A stretch of DNA of 34,124 nt from Desulfomonile tiedjei (GTDB taxonomy: Bacteria > Desulfobacterota > Desulfomonilia > Desulfomonilales > Desulfomonilaceae), in NCBI GenBank assembly GCA_020722215.1, contig DYLG01000010.1, positions 1 through 34,124 of the forward strand, in the 5' to 3' direction. Made by a program: the position numbers and the translations under genes. Positions 1-9,077 of this stretch are shown in pieces; position 1 is the stretch's first letter, and the number at the start of each line of letters is the position of its first letter. Below the pieces are notes generated by a model. It searched no databases, was not told where the DNA came from, and saw only the letters and a list, made by a program, of their open reading frames with translations.

Positions 1-649
1 CTGAGCCCTCGCCTCCGCCGGCATTGACGCCGCCTCCGTCCTGCTCCCCGGCATGCAGAGCATGCTTCCGACCGTCCGAACCTCCGCCGTCCCCTCGCCC
101 GCCAGTCTCCGTCCGCCCGGCACGCTGCCGCTCCACCTAATGCTCGGAGTTTCTTGCGGAATCAGAGGTCGATCGCCGCATCCGGTTGAGGGCGGTATGC
201 GAAAAGCGTGGCTTGCCCCCGCCATAGGTGCGATGCCCCCGGCCGAATTGCCCTTGGGCAGAGCGGGCTTGGGTTTCGGTCGACCGCTTCTTCTTATCAC
301 AGGTTGCACTCCTTTGTCAAATCCATTTTGGCGATTCGCCCGTCTGAGCTTGCGGGCCGCTTCGAGTTGTCGGTCTCGATCCCGCAGGGTGCTGCTATCC
401 CTTGTCAGGTGGCAGCAACCTCTTGGACAAATTCTGCCCGCTCACGTGATTAGCCCGTATTGGTACAGAGTTGACAACCGCAGTCCCTGCAAAACAAGAC
501 ACGAGGTGCGGAAACGCCGTGATGCAGCAGGATATAGCACAGCCCTTTACGATGGACAAGGCTCTTTTCAGCGGCTGCTTGAGCGCTGCAACCAACCGCG
601 CTATGCGCGCGAACCTGACCGTACAAGAATCAGTAACCTACTGATATTG
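1..649. other. Region without a convincing gene
   Basis: No reading frame here resembles a protein family I recognise. The longest plus-strand frame (from 53) runs into the end of the epimerase gene and has an arbitrary Pro/Arg/Ser-rich composition typical of a non-coding GC-rich frame. One minus-strand frame stays open to the left edge but shows no motif. Around 210-235 there is a short stretch resembling part of the palindromic repeats found elsewhere in the window. The stretch is probably the intergenic downstream end of the glycan operon. Confidence 0.5.
630..644 (-). terminator. Weak stem-loop after the epimerase gene
   Basis: A perfect 6-bp inverted repeat (TCAGTA/TACTGA, 3-nt loop) lies five bases beyond the stop codon of the minus-strand epimerase gene and is followed in that direction by TTCTTGT. 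The stem is AT-rich and the T-tract is interrupted, so termination here would be weak. It is the only terminator-like structure I see at the end of the glycan operon. Confidence 0.3.
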
Positions 650-1654
650 TTAACTGAACAAACCTGCCAAGCACCATTTCACCGTTAACCTGAGTCCAGA
701 GTCGAGATCCACTTGCGCTCGCCAGCCGAGCATCCTCTCGGCCTTGGACGTGTCCGAGAAGTTTCGCCTGACATCCCCGAGACGAGGCTCAGTGTGTATC
801 AACTGAACGTTTTCGATTCCCGCCTCGGCCAGAAGCTCCCTCAGTTTCCCGGCGATCTCCGAGACAGTCGTTTCCCTGCTGGTGGCTATCTGAAAAACCT
901 CGCCCCCGACATCCTCGGCCCTGGCCGCGAGGACTATGGCTCTTGTAAGATCCTCGATGAAGATGAAGTCCCTGGTCTGGTTGCCGTCCCCATATATTTC
1001 GAGAGGCTCGCGTCTCATTGCCCGACGGACAAACTTAACCACAACGCTGGTCTTCCTTCCCGAGCCCGGCCCGTAAACATTGCCGAAACGCAGGGCCACA
1101 GTCTCAAGGCCAAACGTGCGAAAATAGGCTGAACAATAGCCTTCTCCGGCGAGCTTGCTTGCGCCGTAGGGCGAGACCGGGTGACAGGCCAGTTCCTCAT
1201 GGATCGGTGGTTCGCAATCTCCTATAGGCGCCCCGCTGGATGCGAATATGAAGCGCCTTACGCTGCAATGCCGGGCGGCTTCAAGGTAGTTGACCAGGCC
1301 GATTACATTGTTGAGACAGTCGATCTTGGGGTGCTCCACGGAGAAAGGCACTCCCGTCTTGGCCGCCAGATGGACAATGATGTCCGCTCCATTGGCGGCT
1401 TTTAGAGCAAGGGCCTCGTCGCAGATGTCCCCGACGACCAGTTGCACGGGACCAGCCGCAGAACTGCCCGGCCAATTTGGCCCGTCGGTCAGGGATTTTT
1501 CTTCAAAGAGGGCAACCTGGCGCAAGTCTTCGCGGGTACCCACGCTGAGGTTGTCAACGACGCGTATGCTGTGACCACCCCCTCCAGCGAGGTACCCGAT
1601 AAGATTTGTCCCGATGAAACCGCAGCCTCCGGTAATCAACCATTTCATGTGCAT
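650..1654 (-). CDS. NAD-dependent nucleotide-sugar epimerase/dehydratase (extended SDR)
   Basis: A 334-residue extended short-chain dehydrogenase. It probably epimerises or dehydrates a nucleotide-activated sugar in the cytoplasm, using bound NAD. The N-terminal Rossmann fold shows the glycine motif TGGCGFIG (residues 8-15). The catalytic YxxxK is Y163/K167 (YGASK), preceded by the conserved Ser pair around 139-140. The segment RFGNVYGPG (about 189-197) and GDGNQTRDFIFIED further on are typical of UDP-glucose 4-epimerase-like enzymes. The ATG at 1654 lies 3 nt beyond the stop of the upstream sulfoquinovose synthase gene, so the two are translationally coupled; a second ATG six bases further in is possible. 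The family assignment is firm. The exact sugar substrate cannot be read from the sequence. Confidence 0.88.
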   Translation of the reverse strand: MHMKWLITGGCGFIGTNLIGYLAGGGGHSIRVVDNLSVGTREDLRQVALFEEKSLTDGPNWPGSSAAGPVQLVVGDICDEALALKAANGADIIVHLAAKTGVPFSVEHPKIDCLNNVIGLVNYLEAARHCSVRRFIFASSGAPIGDCEPPIHEELACHPVSPYGASKLAGEGYCSAYFRTFGLETVALRFGNVYGPGSGRKTSVVVKFVRRAMRREPLEIYGDGNQTRDFIFIEDLTRAIVLAARAEDVGGEVFQIATSRETTVSEIAGKLRELLAEAGIENVQLIHTEPRLGDVRRNFSDTSKAERMLGWRAQVDLDSGLRLTVKWCLAGLFS

Positions 1655-1657
1655 GCC

Positions 1658-2872
1658 TCAGGCGTTGTAACCTGCTCCCCGGTCTACTCCTACCAGATAC
1701 TCAACAGGCTTGCGCGAACCGTCCCACCTTATGTCCGGGGTTAGCGCCTCGAGTCGTGCCTGAATGCGGCTGCGGTATCGGATGAGGTCGGAAAGCGTGA
1801 GGCGCAATTCTTTTTCCATCTCATGAGTGGGCTGGTAGCCGAGGTCCGGAAGATGCTGGTGGTCAGGACGGTAATAGTGTTCTTCCATTTCCATCCTTGG
1901 ATTTTCCACGTTTCTCACTTCAACGTTCAGTCCGACTTCCTTGCCTATCTTCTGTACTTTGAGGGCGACTTCGGTCAGATCGTAGACTTCTTCGAACTGA
2001 TTGAAAACTCTGTACTCGCCTGCCTGGGGCGGATTCTCCACAGCAAGGGTCAGACACTGCATCGAATCCCGAAGAGGGAGAAATCCCCTGCGCTGATGGC
2101 CTTTTCCATACGGGGTCAGTGGCAGCCCCACAACGGCCTGGGCACAGTAGCGGTTAATGGCCGTGCCAAAGCACTGATCAAAATCAAAACGGGTCAACAG
2201 ACGCTCATCGTCTCCCATCTCGTCGATGCGGGTTCCGAAGACCACACCCTGCATGATATCCGTGGAACGGAGTTTCCAGAGCCTGCAAGCCATCATGACG
2301 TTGTTGGAGTCATGCACCTTGGTCTGATGATACCATGATCCTGCCTGCCGAGGAAAAGGCAAGGTATCGGTTCTACCGCGGTATTCGATGGTGAAAAATC
2401 CCTCGGGAATGTCCACATTGGGAGTGCCGTATTCACCCATGGTTCCCAGTTTTACTAGATGAGCCTGCGGACAAATGTCCCTCATGCAAAAGAGGATGTT
2501 CAGTGTGCCGAACAGATTGTTCCGATGGACGAAGATCGCGTGGTGAACGTCAATCATGCTGTACGGAGCCGACGGATTCTCGCCCAGATGCACAATAGCG
2601 TCAGGTCTGAAGGTGCGGAAGACCTCATCCACAAATGCGGCGTTTGTCAGATCTCCTCGAAAGAATCGGAGGTTTCTGCCGAAGGTCTCGCGAAAAGCTT
2701 CAATGCGTTCTGTCATTCGGCGAATGGGGGTGGCGGACTGAGAACCCATCTCTGCCACCCAATCACGCCTCATGTAGTTATCCGCGCCTGCCACTTCGTG
2801 ACCGCGCTTCGCAAGATACTGGGCAAGCGTCCAACCCAAATATCCGTCAACTCCTGCTATGAAAATTTTCAT
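1658..2872 (-). CDS. sqdB: UDP-sulfoquinovose synthase (SQD1/SqdB family)
   Basis: A 404-residue extended SDR that would convert UDP-glucose plus sulfite to UDP-sulfoquinovose, the head-group donor for sulfolipid or sulfonated glycans. The NAD-binding motif is GVDGYLG (7-13). Family hallmarks are HLGENPSAPYSMIDV (95-109), LGTMGEYGTPN (142-152), AGSWYHQTKVHDSNN (177-191) and FNQFEEVYDL near residue 290. T144, Y181 and K185 fall almost exactly where plant SQD1 has its catalytic T145, Y182 and K186. AGGGAGAA lies upstream of the ATG. No SqdX/SQD2-type sulfolipid synthase is present in the window. The glycosyltransferase and sulfotransferase-fold neighbours suggest the sugar may go into a surface glycan. 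Archaeal Agl3 is a homologue with that role. Confidence 0.93.
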   Translation of the reverse strand: MKIFIAGVDGYLGWTLAQYLAKRGHEVAGADNYMRRDWVAEMGSQSATPIRRMTERIEAFRETFGRNLRFFRGDLTNAAFVDEVFRTFRPDAIVHLGENPSAPYSMIDVHHAIFVHRNNLFGTLNILFCMRDICPQAHLVKLGTMGEYGTPNVDIPEGFFTIEYRGRTDTLPFPRQAGSWYHQTKVHDSNNVMMACRLWKLRSTDIMQGVVFGTRIDEMGDDERLLTRFDFDQCFGTAINRYCAQAVVGLPLTPYGKGHQRRGFLPLRDSMQCLTLAVENPPQAGEYRVFNQFEEVYDLTEVALKVQKIGKEVGLNVEVRNVENPRMEMEEHYYRPDHQHLPDLGYQPTHEMEKELRLTLSDLIRYRSRIQARLEALTPDIRWDGSRKPVEYLVGVDRGAGYNA

Positions 2873-2944
2873 ATGGTTCTCCCTGGAAAAGAATCAAGAA
2901 TGGTAACCATTCGGTCTTGGGGGTGCGGGACATGGGCGCCAAGG

Positions 2945-5038
2945 CTACCGCTTGCCTGGAATCAACAATGATCTTAGGAAGCCTTTGGTAATGCCGGCCA
3001 AGTATCCGGCTCTCTTTGTGAGTTCCACTGTTCGTTTGCCGAGTCGCCTGCGGGCCCTTTTACCGGCGATATACGGCCGCATCAGGCGCAAAAGAGGGAC
3101 TAAACGGCCTCGGAATTCGCGGCCGAACCTCCTCCAGGTACGCTTACGTCGAGGAATGAGTATCTCGGCCTTTGCGGCGCCCAAGAGATATTGTCTCTTG
3201 AAAATGTACCACAGGCGCATTTTGTGGGCAGGAGAATGGTGCAAGACCCAGCAATCCAAGCTGTAGTACACTCGCTGTTGATCCGCCGGGGTGACCTCGC
3301 GATAGGTGTCCAACACCTTGGCTTCCCCTCCGAATCCCAGTTTGGTTCCTCTCATTCCTATGGCCGGGTCAAATGCTCCCAGGCTTTCCAAAATGCTCCG
3401 CTTAATTATGAGATTCCCTCCGGATGTGCGGCACGTTGTGGAGAAGCCCGATACGTCGGCCGACTGGCGAATCTCGATTTCATCCTCGAACCAGCCTGGT
3501 TTGGCATCGGTGTAGTACGGGTATATGGGACCGCTGAGCAGATCCGGTTGATGTTTCCGGATCACGTCGTAAACGTTGGAGAGATAGGTCGGGGGAAGGA
3601 TCACATCGTCGTCCAGATATGCCAAGTACTCGCCCCGGGAGGCTTTGTATCCTCTATTTCTTGCATTGTTGAGCCCCTGGTTTTCTTCTTTAGCATAAAC
3701 GAAATGTCCGTGGGTCTTGCAATACGTTTCCACCAGATTTTCTGTTCCGTCGGTGGAATTGTTGTCCACTACCACGATTTCGAATGGTACGCCGTCGGCT
3801 TGTTGAGCGACCAGGCTTCTAAGACATTTGTCCAGTATTTTCTCCCGATTGAACGTGGGCACAATAACGGAGAGTCTGGGGCTTTCCGTTTCGGACTTCT
3901 CCCGCAACAGCGAATCGGGTCGCGGTGGAGCGTCCGCGGTCTTGTATCCATCGGTCGAGTAATTGTCCGATTCGTCGCCATAGGTGCGGGTTTGAAACCC
4001 GCCCCTACTACCCGATGTCATCTGGTGAGGAATTTTGCCAACGGCCGTGATCTCGATTTCCCCGTGCGGGCAACCTGCGCAATCAAATAGGCCCCGGAGC
4101 GGATCATTGTGATTGTCCCATTCAGCAGGCTTCTCCCGGAGCAAACCCGCCACAGCGCGGTGCCCGGAAATCTCTGCCATGGTCAGAGCGGTTCTTCCCA
4201 CACTGTCCCTTGCATCCACGCTTGCGCCCCGGTCCAGGAGCAATTTCACGATCTCTCCGTGTCCTCGGTCTGCGGCAATCATCAAAGCGGTTCGACCTAT
4301 CCTGTCCGTAGCGTTCACGTCAGCCCCGCGATCGATGAGCCGGCCGGCCAGTCTCAGGGCGCCTTTGTCCGCAGCCATCATGAGAGGGGTTCTGCCGAAG
4401 CTGTCCCTGACGCGGGCATTCAATCCCAACCACACCAAGCGCTCCGCAACCTGCAGATCATCGTCTTCCAGAGCCGCAATCAACGCTGAATGGTCATCGT
4501 ATCTGGAAGGTCTGATCCCAACGTTCTTCAACGAATCCGGCCCGATCGGATCATAGCCTTTGTCGGCCAGAATCTGCGCGACGTGGAAATGTCTCCCTTT
4601 CAATGCCGCCACGAGCGCGGTCCAGCCGTTTTGGGCCTTGACGGTGACGTCGGCCCCTTGCTTGAGAAGTTCTTCCGCCACCTTGGCGCGGCCTGTGCCT
4701 GCCGCAATGAACAGAGCTGTTCTGCCTCTCAAGTCTTCCGAATTGACATTGGCTCCCCTGTGCAGAAGAACTTCTACAGTTCGGAGATCACCTCCATAAA
4801 CCGCGGCCATGAGGGGAGTGTTGCCGTGAATTGAGGCTTGGTTGGCATCCGCACCCTGATCCAAGAGGAATTCAGCGACGCGCGGGCTGCCCCTCAGCGA
4901 CGCTTTGGTCAAGGCGCTCCATCCCATTGCATCCCTGAAATGGATGTCCGCCCCGAGCTTAACCAGCAGTTGAACCACCGACTTGAGCCCCAGTCTCGCT
5001 GCGATAAGGAGCATTCTATTAGCGTAGTTTTTGCTCAT
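2945..5038 (-). CDS. Ankyrin-repeat / family 2 glycosyltransferase fusion (long form)
   Basis: A 697-residue two-domain protein. Residues about 8-310 form roughly nine ankyrin repeats with recurring GRTALxxAA...LLDRGAxVxAxD units, normally a protein-protein interaction scaffold. A linker (about 311-386) carries a CxxC pair (C320/C323). From about 387 there is a GT-A fold, family 2 glycosyltransferase: LSVIVPTFNREKIL, VVVDNNSTDGT, NxARNRG and the metal/nucleotide site AYLDDDV. A basic C-terminal tail follows. I see no signal peptide or clear membrane helix, so it is probably cytoplasmic. It is a paralogue of the next gene (5223-6686) and was probably produced by tandem duplication. The linker is about 35 residues longer here and includes a palindromic repeat at DNA level (3981-4007). 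The sugar donor is unknown. The start ATG has only a weak Shine-Dalgarno sequence. Confidence 0.9.
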   Translation of the reverse strand: MSKNYANRMLLIAARLGLKSVVQLLVKLGADIHFRDAMGWSALTKASLRGSPRVAEFLLDQGADANQASIHGNTPLMAAVYGGDLRTVEVLLHRGANVNSEDLRGRTALFIAAGTGRAKVAEELLKQGADVTVKAQNGWTALVAALKGRHFHVAQILADKGYDPIGPDSLKNVGIRPSRYDDHSALIAALEDDDLQVAERLVWLGLNARVRDSFGRTPLMMAADKGALRLAGRLIDRGADVNATDRIGRTALMIAADRGHGEIVKLLLDRGASVDARDSVGRTALTMAEISGHRAVAGLLREKPAEWDNHNDPLRGLFDCAGCPHGEIEITAVGKIPHQMTSGSRGGFQTRTYGDESDNYSTDGYKTADAPPRPDSLLREKSETESPRLSVIVPTFNREKILDKCLRSLVAQQADGVPFEIVVVDNNSTDGTENLVETYCKTHGHFVYAKEENQGLNNARNRGYKASRGEYLAYLDDDVILPPTYLSNVYDVIRKHQPDLLSGPIYPYYTDAKPGWFEDEIEIRQSADVSGFSTTCRTSGGNLIIKRSILESLGAFDPAIGMRGTKLGFGGEAKVLDTYREVTPADQQRVYYSLDCWVLHHSPAHKMRLWYIFKRQYLLGAAKAEILIPRRKRTWRRFGREFRGRLVPLLRLMRPYIAGKRARRRLGKRTVELTKRAGYLAGITKGFLRSLLIPGKR
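3981..4007. repeat. REP-like palindrome inside a coding sequence
   Basis: The core GCGGGTTT-G-AAACCCGC is a perfect 8-bp inverted repeat, extended outward by TAGG/CCTA with a single mismatch. It lies in frame within the ankyrin-GT2 gene and encodes part of the interdomain linker (about residues 343-353). A related sequence (GGCGGGTTTGAAGCCC) occurs between genes at 22351. The shorter paralogue lacks this insertion. Confidence 0.75.
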
Positions 5039-5222
5039 CTCATCAACCGGAAAACCCTGCCATGAAAATCAGGAGACCCGATATGAAAACAGCCTCCCCG
5101 AATGGGGTTCATGTCCCTATCCAATATTCTCAAAAGGCAATCTCGCTCTCCAATCCTCCCCGGTCAACATCCCCCCGACTACCTGCAAGTTTGGACCACA
5201 CATGGACAAGTCTTGGGGATCG

Positions 5223-6686
5223 TCACTTTTTCGAGGCAACGAGAATCTTGACAAATTCTTTTGTGAATCCTGCGAGCAAAGCCGCGCGACGGGCCAACTC
5301 AGCCTTGCGCTTCCCCACGCGCATTCCTGCAACGACACCACGCGCGCATTCCACCGCTAGACGAGTTACGGGCCGCAACCGACGCCTGGCTTCCCCAAGA
5401 TACCGTGGCCACGTGCGAGTCTCCTTTGGGAACTTCACATGCGCAATCGCGGCACCCTGGATGTAAGACCTTCTTAGAATGTACGCAATACGCATCTTGT
5501 ACGCCGGAACATGGTGAAGAACCCAGCAATCCGGACTGTAGAAGACCCTCTGCTCCATAGATGGGGTCACAGCGCGATACTTTCGCACCACCTGTGTCTC
5601 TCCCCCGAAACCGAGACCAGTCCCCTTCATGCCAATTCGAGGATCGAACATCCCAAGTTCTGCCAACTTCTGTTTCCTGAAGGCCATGTTGCCGCCGACT
5701 ATGTCGCAATCCATAGAGAACCCTGGGCTGCCCGTATGAAACAATGTTGCCAACTGATCATCGTACCAACCGGGTTTGGGGTCGGTGTAGTACGGGAATA
5801 CCGGGGCCCCGATCAGGTCGGGTTTGTGCTTGTCGATAATGGCGCACATGTTGGAGACATATGAGGACGGCACGATAACGTCGTCGTCCAGATATGCGAG
5901 ATATTCTCCCCGGGCCGCTTGAAAGCCCCTGTTCCTGGCGTGGCTGAGCCCCTGGTTCTCTTCCCGGACATAAACAAAGCGATTGTCACTGCGAATATAA
6001 CTCTCTACAAGATCCCTGGTCCCATCAGTGGAGTTGTTGTCCACCACTACTATTTCGAATAGCCTGCCGTCAGTCTTCTGGGCGGCCAGGCTTCTCAGAC
6101 ATATGTCCAGGATTTTCTCCCGATTGAATGTCGGCACAATCAGAGAAAGTTGAGGGTCTTCCATTCCGGCCTGTTCAGGCGACAGATTCCGGGCGGGTCC
6201 TGCCCTTTCAACGCCCATGAAATCTATCTCACCGTACCGGCAATCTGCACAACTTAATAGGCCACAGACCAGATCATCAGGGTTGTCCCATGTCGGAAGC
6301 TTCTCCCTGAGCAGGTCCACCACCGCCCGGCGTCCGGAAATAAGGGCCATGGTGAGGGCAGTTCTTCCCACACTGTCCGTTGCATCGACCGCTGCACCCT
6401 TGTCTAGGAGCATCTTCACGATTTCCAGGTGTCCCCTATCGGCGGCCGTCATCAACGCCGTTCGGCCAACCAGGTCTCTTGCGTCCACCTGTGAGCCGGC
6501 GTCCAGCAACAGCCTGACCACACGACCGAACCCTTTGTCCGCTGCCATAATCAGCGGTGTGCGTCCAAGGTGGTCTGCGCTTTCCTGGTCGGCCCCGGAT
6601 ACGGCGGCGCGCGCGGCGGACACGGGGTCTTCCCGCTCCAACGCTCTGATCAGCGGTGATATCGCGGAGGTCGTCGGACCCACCAT
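5223..6686 (-). CDS. Ankyrin-repeat / family 2 glycosyltransferase fusion (short form)
   Basis: A 487-residue paralogue of the neighbouring fusion protein. About four ankyrin repeats (residues 10-135) lead into a linker with a conserved CxxC (C146/C149, LSCADCRYGEID). A family 2 glycosyltransferase domain follows from about 180: LSLIVPTFNREKIL, VVVDNNSTDGT, HARNRG and AYLDDDVI. The C-terminal tail is basic. The ATG at 6686 is chosen because GAGGT precedes it at good spacing and it lies 37 nt beyond the upstream gene's stop. A longer frame back to 6767 would overlap that gene and adds unrelated residues. The protein probably transfers a sugar to a surface-glycan intermediate in the cytoplasm, with the repeats docking it to a partner. 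Substrate and partner are unknown. Confidence 0.9.
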   Translation of the reverse strand: MVGPTTSAISPLIRALEREDPVSAARAAVSGADQESADHLGRTPLIMAADKGFGRVVRLLLDAGSQVDARDLVGRTALMTAADRGHLEIVKMLLDKGAAVDATDSVGRTALTMALISGRRAVVDLLREKLPTWDNPDDLVCGLLSCADCRYGEIDFMGVERAGPARNLSPEQAGMEDPQLSLIVPTFNREKILDICLRSLAAQKTDGRLFEIVVVDNNSTDGTRDLVESYIRSDNRFVYVREENQGLSHARNRGFQAARGEYLAYLDDDVIVPSSYVSNMCAIIDKHKPDLIGAPVFPYYTDPKPGWYDDQLATLFHTGSPGFSMDCDIVGGNMAFRKQKLAELGMFDPRIGMKGTGLGFGGETQVVRKYRAVTPSMEQRVFYSPDCWVLHHVPAYKMRIAYILRRSYIQGAAIAHVKFPKETRTWPRYLGEARRRLRPVTRLAVECARGVVAGMRVGKRKAELARRAALLAGFTKEFVKILVASKK

Positions 6687-6723
6687 AATTACCTCGTTCC
6701 ATAAGCGCTTGAAGGTCCGCCTG

Positions 6724-7713
6724 TCAGGATTTCCGAAGACGGGCCAGGCAAAGACAGTATTCCGCAATATAACCCGTGGCTAGGCCAGCCTGTAACAGAA
6801 AACCGGCCGCATGCTTTCTCAAGTTTCTCTCTCTTAGGGCTCCAGTGAAGTGCCTGAACGAGCACTCGATGACCTGCCGGATTCGCGAACGGCTCTGCCG
6901 ATAAAAATCCAGCCGGCATGACTGCCGATCCGACTGCTCGATTCGTCTGGTGGCCACTCCTGCGGCATATCCCCTTGTCCAGAAATGGGAGACCCTCATT
7001 TTCTCCTTTGGCACGTGATGGAAAACCTTGCATTCGAGAGAGTAGTAGACTTTCTGCTCATCAACCGGCGTCACGCGGCGGTATATGTCCAGGGGTTTTC
7101 TGTCCGCGCCCAAGCGGATGGTTTTGCCCTCCATTCCCAGGTTCACGTCGAACATTCCCAGGCGTTCAAGCACGTTCTTTCGTATGACGAGATTGCTGCC
7201 CGGCGCCCCGCAAGTCGTCGAGAATCCCGATTTCTGCTCAAACTTGCGGGTTTCCAGTTCGTCGTCGAACCAAGACGGCTTGGGGTCGGTGTAGTACGGA
7301 TAAATGGGACCGCACACGAAGTCCGGATCAAATTGGGTGATCACACGAAGCACACAGGCCACGTAATCAGGCTCGGCAATTGCGTCGTCATCCAGGAACG
7401 CAACATAGGTCCCGCGCGCATTCCGGCATCCAATGTTGCGAGCGTGCGAAACGCCTTGTCGCTCCTCTTTGAGATATCGAAAATGCCCGTATCGACAGCA
7501 GTGTGCGGCGACAAGGTCACGCGTCCGATCCGTTGAGTTGTTGTCTACAACGATTACCTCGAAAGCCTTGCCGGCACAAGACTGCTCCGCAAGGCTCTTG
7601 AGGCAATAGTCCAGGAACCTTTCCCGGTTGAACGTAGCGACGATTATCGAGAGGAAGGGCTCATGCGACTGCCAGCTTGCAGCCTTAGCCTCGATCAGGT
7701 CAAGCGCCCCCAA
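6724..7713 (-). CDS. Family 2 glycosyltransferase
   Basis: A GT-A fold glycosyltransferase of about 330 residues closely related to the GT2 domains of the two ankyrin fusions but without ankyrin repeats. Visible motifs are LSIIVATFNRERFL, VIVVDNNSTD, HARNIG and AFLDDDA, then YPYYTDPKPSWFDDE shared with the paralogues. TTG at 7713 is preferred as start: AGAGGG lies six bases upstream and the overlap with the preceding gene is then only 14 nt. An ATG at 7770 would overlap that gene by 71 nt, and its only purine run abuts the start codon. The protein is cytoplasmic and probably acts in the same surface-glycan pathway. The donor and acceptor are not readable from sequence. Confidence 0.85.
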   Translation of the reverse strand: MGALDLIEAKAASWQSHEPFLSIIVATFNRERFLDYCLKSLAEQSCAGKAFEVIVVDNNSTDRTRDLVAAHCCRYGHFRYLKEERQGVSHARNIGCRNARGTYVAFLDDDAIAEPDYVACVLRVITQFDPDFVCGPIYPYYTDPKPSWFDDELETRKFEQKSGFSTTCGAPGSNLVIRKNVLERLGMFDVNLGMEGKTIRLGADRKPLDIYRRVTPVDEQKVYYSLECKVFHHVPKEKMRVSHFWTRGYAAGVATRRIEQSDRQSCRLDFYRQSRSRIRQVIECSFRHFTGALRERNLRKHAAGFLLQAGLATGYIAEYCLCLARLRKS

Positions 7714-8971
7714 AGAGAACCCTCTTCCATTCAGCCACGTTTGCTCGAACAAGTTCTTCGTCAAATACATCCTTTTCGTGGGTGGCCTCGTTGAAGTATT
7801 TCTTCTTCAGCGGAACATGCTTTGCCTTGCGGGACATCTTATCGCGGAGCCTGTCAAAAACAGTTCTGATGCGCGGCCCCCCACCGTTTTGCCGAAGCCC
7901 TGCCACATACCGTGCAAGGCCTTCTATTGGATCTCCGTTTGCAAGCATCAGAGTAGCGGCCCAGTCCCTCAACGGCCTCCAATCGCCTGCTGATTCGGGG
8001 TTGCGGCAGATTCCCATGAACTCATCTTCGGTCCGCGCCCGTGGCACGAACTGGAGAAAATCGCAATAGAGCGAGTCCGGAATCGGAATGGGTTCCGCTG
8101 AGCATATTGGCTTGCCTGCAATCGCCGCTTCTATGAGCGTCGTGCTGTACGACGAAACCACAAGGTCGCTTGCAAGAATCCATTCCCTGACCGTTTCATC
8201 TTTGGTTAAGCGCAGGCGAGGCGGAATCCCGCCAACATGTTCGCTGAACAATTCGTGGATCATCTTTGCCGGAGTTGCAGGCCTTGGCCGGAAGATCACC
8301 TCCGCGTCAAGTTCAAGGGCAGCGCGGTTACACCATTTGAGAAGGGTCTTGATGGAATCGGAGCAGAATGTTCGCAGATCCGCCAGCACGTCATGTTCGC
8401 AACCCATGTTACAGAAATGCCTGATGTTGCTGTCCGTGACGAATGCCCACCTGTAGTTTTCCGGCACAAAGATCCACGGTCTGGCTTCATCCAGGCCGTA
8501 CTCTTCCGCAAGCCGGCTTCGCGATTTGTAGTAGGCCGAATAGGGAGCCCTGTACAACTGGTACGCGGGCTGACCATTGACGAATATGTGTTCTTTGGGA
8601 ACGCCGCTTTCAAGGAGAAAGTCTTTGTAGAAGCCGCCCCACGCGTGATGAAACACCCTGTTCCGAGTGAATTCGTCACCCGGTCTCTTGGCCGCCTCGT
8701 GCGCGGAGTAGTGGATTTCCTCCCAGGCGAGATTGAAATGCGTCGCCCCAGGCCATGCAAGGACATAATCGTGGGTTGCCAGGCCGGTCATCACGTAGAA
8801 GAACGGATAAACCACCACACGCGGTTGCGGGCCTTTGAGAAGTTCTTTGGTGTGAAGATATATGTGACGGATTGAAACGTCCACTCCGTACTTCTCTTCC
8901 GCAATGCATTTCGCGGCACATGCCACGTCCATCTCACGGGCCACATGTTCAATGAGCCACAGAATTTCCAT
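7700..8971 (-). CDS. Putative GT-B-like surface carbohydrate biosynthesis protein
   Basis: A 423-residue protein without signal peptide. The C-terminal half carries RPRPATPAKM and then LASDLVVSSYSTTLIEAAIAG, the pattern seen in surface-carbohydrate biosynthesis and CDP-glycerol-transferase-like GT-B proteins, where the Ser/Thr-Glu region binds the nucleotide donor. An N-terminal segment (EILWLIEHVAREMDVACAA) looks like the first Rossmann strand and helix of a GT-B fold. The C-terminal tail is Lys/Arg-rich. It lies in the glycan operon, overlapping the GT2 start downstream, with 106 nt to the upstream sulfotransferase-fold gene. The family-level match is moderate and the reaction is unknown. 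Confidence 0.7.
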   Translation of the reverse strand: MEILWLIEHVAREMDVACAAKCIAEEKYGVDVSIRHIYLHTKELLKGPQPRVVVYPFFYVMTGLATHDYVLAWPGATHFNLAWEEIHYSAHEAAKRPGDEFTRNRVFHHAWGGFYKDFLLESGVPKEHIFVNGQPAYQLYRAPYSAYYKSRSRLAEEYGLDEARPWIFVPENYRWAFVTDSNIRHFCNMGCEHDVLADLRTFCSDSIKTLLKWCNRAALELDAEVIFRPRPATPAKMIHELFSEHVGGIPPRLRLTKDETVREWILASDLVVSSYSTTLIEAAIAGKPICSAEPIPIPDSLYCDFLQFVPRARTEDEFMGICRNPESAGDWRPLRDWAATLMLANGDPIEGLARYVAGLRQNGGGPRIRTVFDRLRDKMSRKAKHVPLKKKYFNEATHEKDVFDEELVRANVAEWKRVLFGGA

Positions 8972-9077
8972 AAGTATGACCTACCGGATTACATGTTTGA
9001 AAAGGCACAACTCAGGAGCCGCTACAATATTGCGCCAGGATTCTCGCGCAAGGCCGGGCCTCTCTTGACAATCACAA

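Noticed and set aside
53-688. Plus-strand open frame at the left edge
   Set aside because: It overlaps the end of the epimerase gene, has arbitrary composition and no ribosome-binding site or motif.
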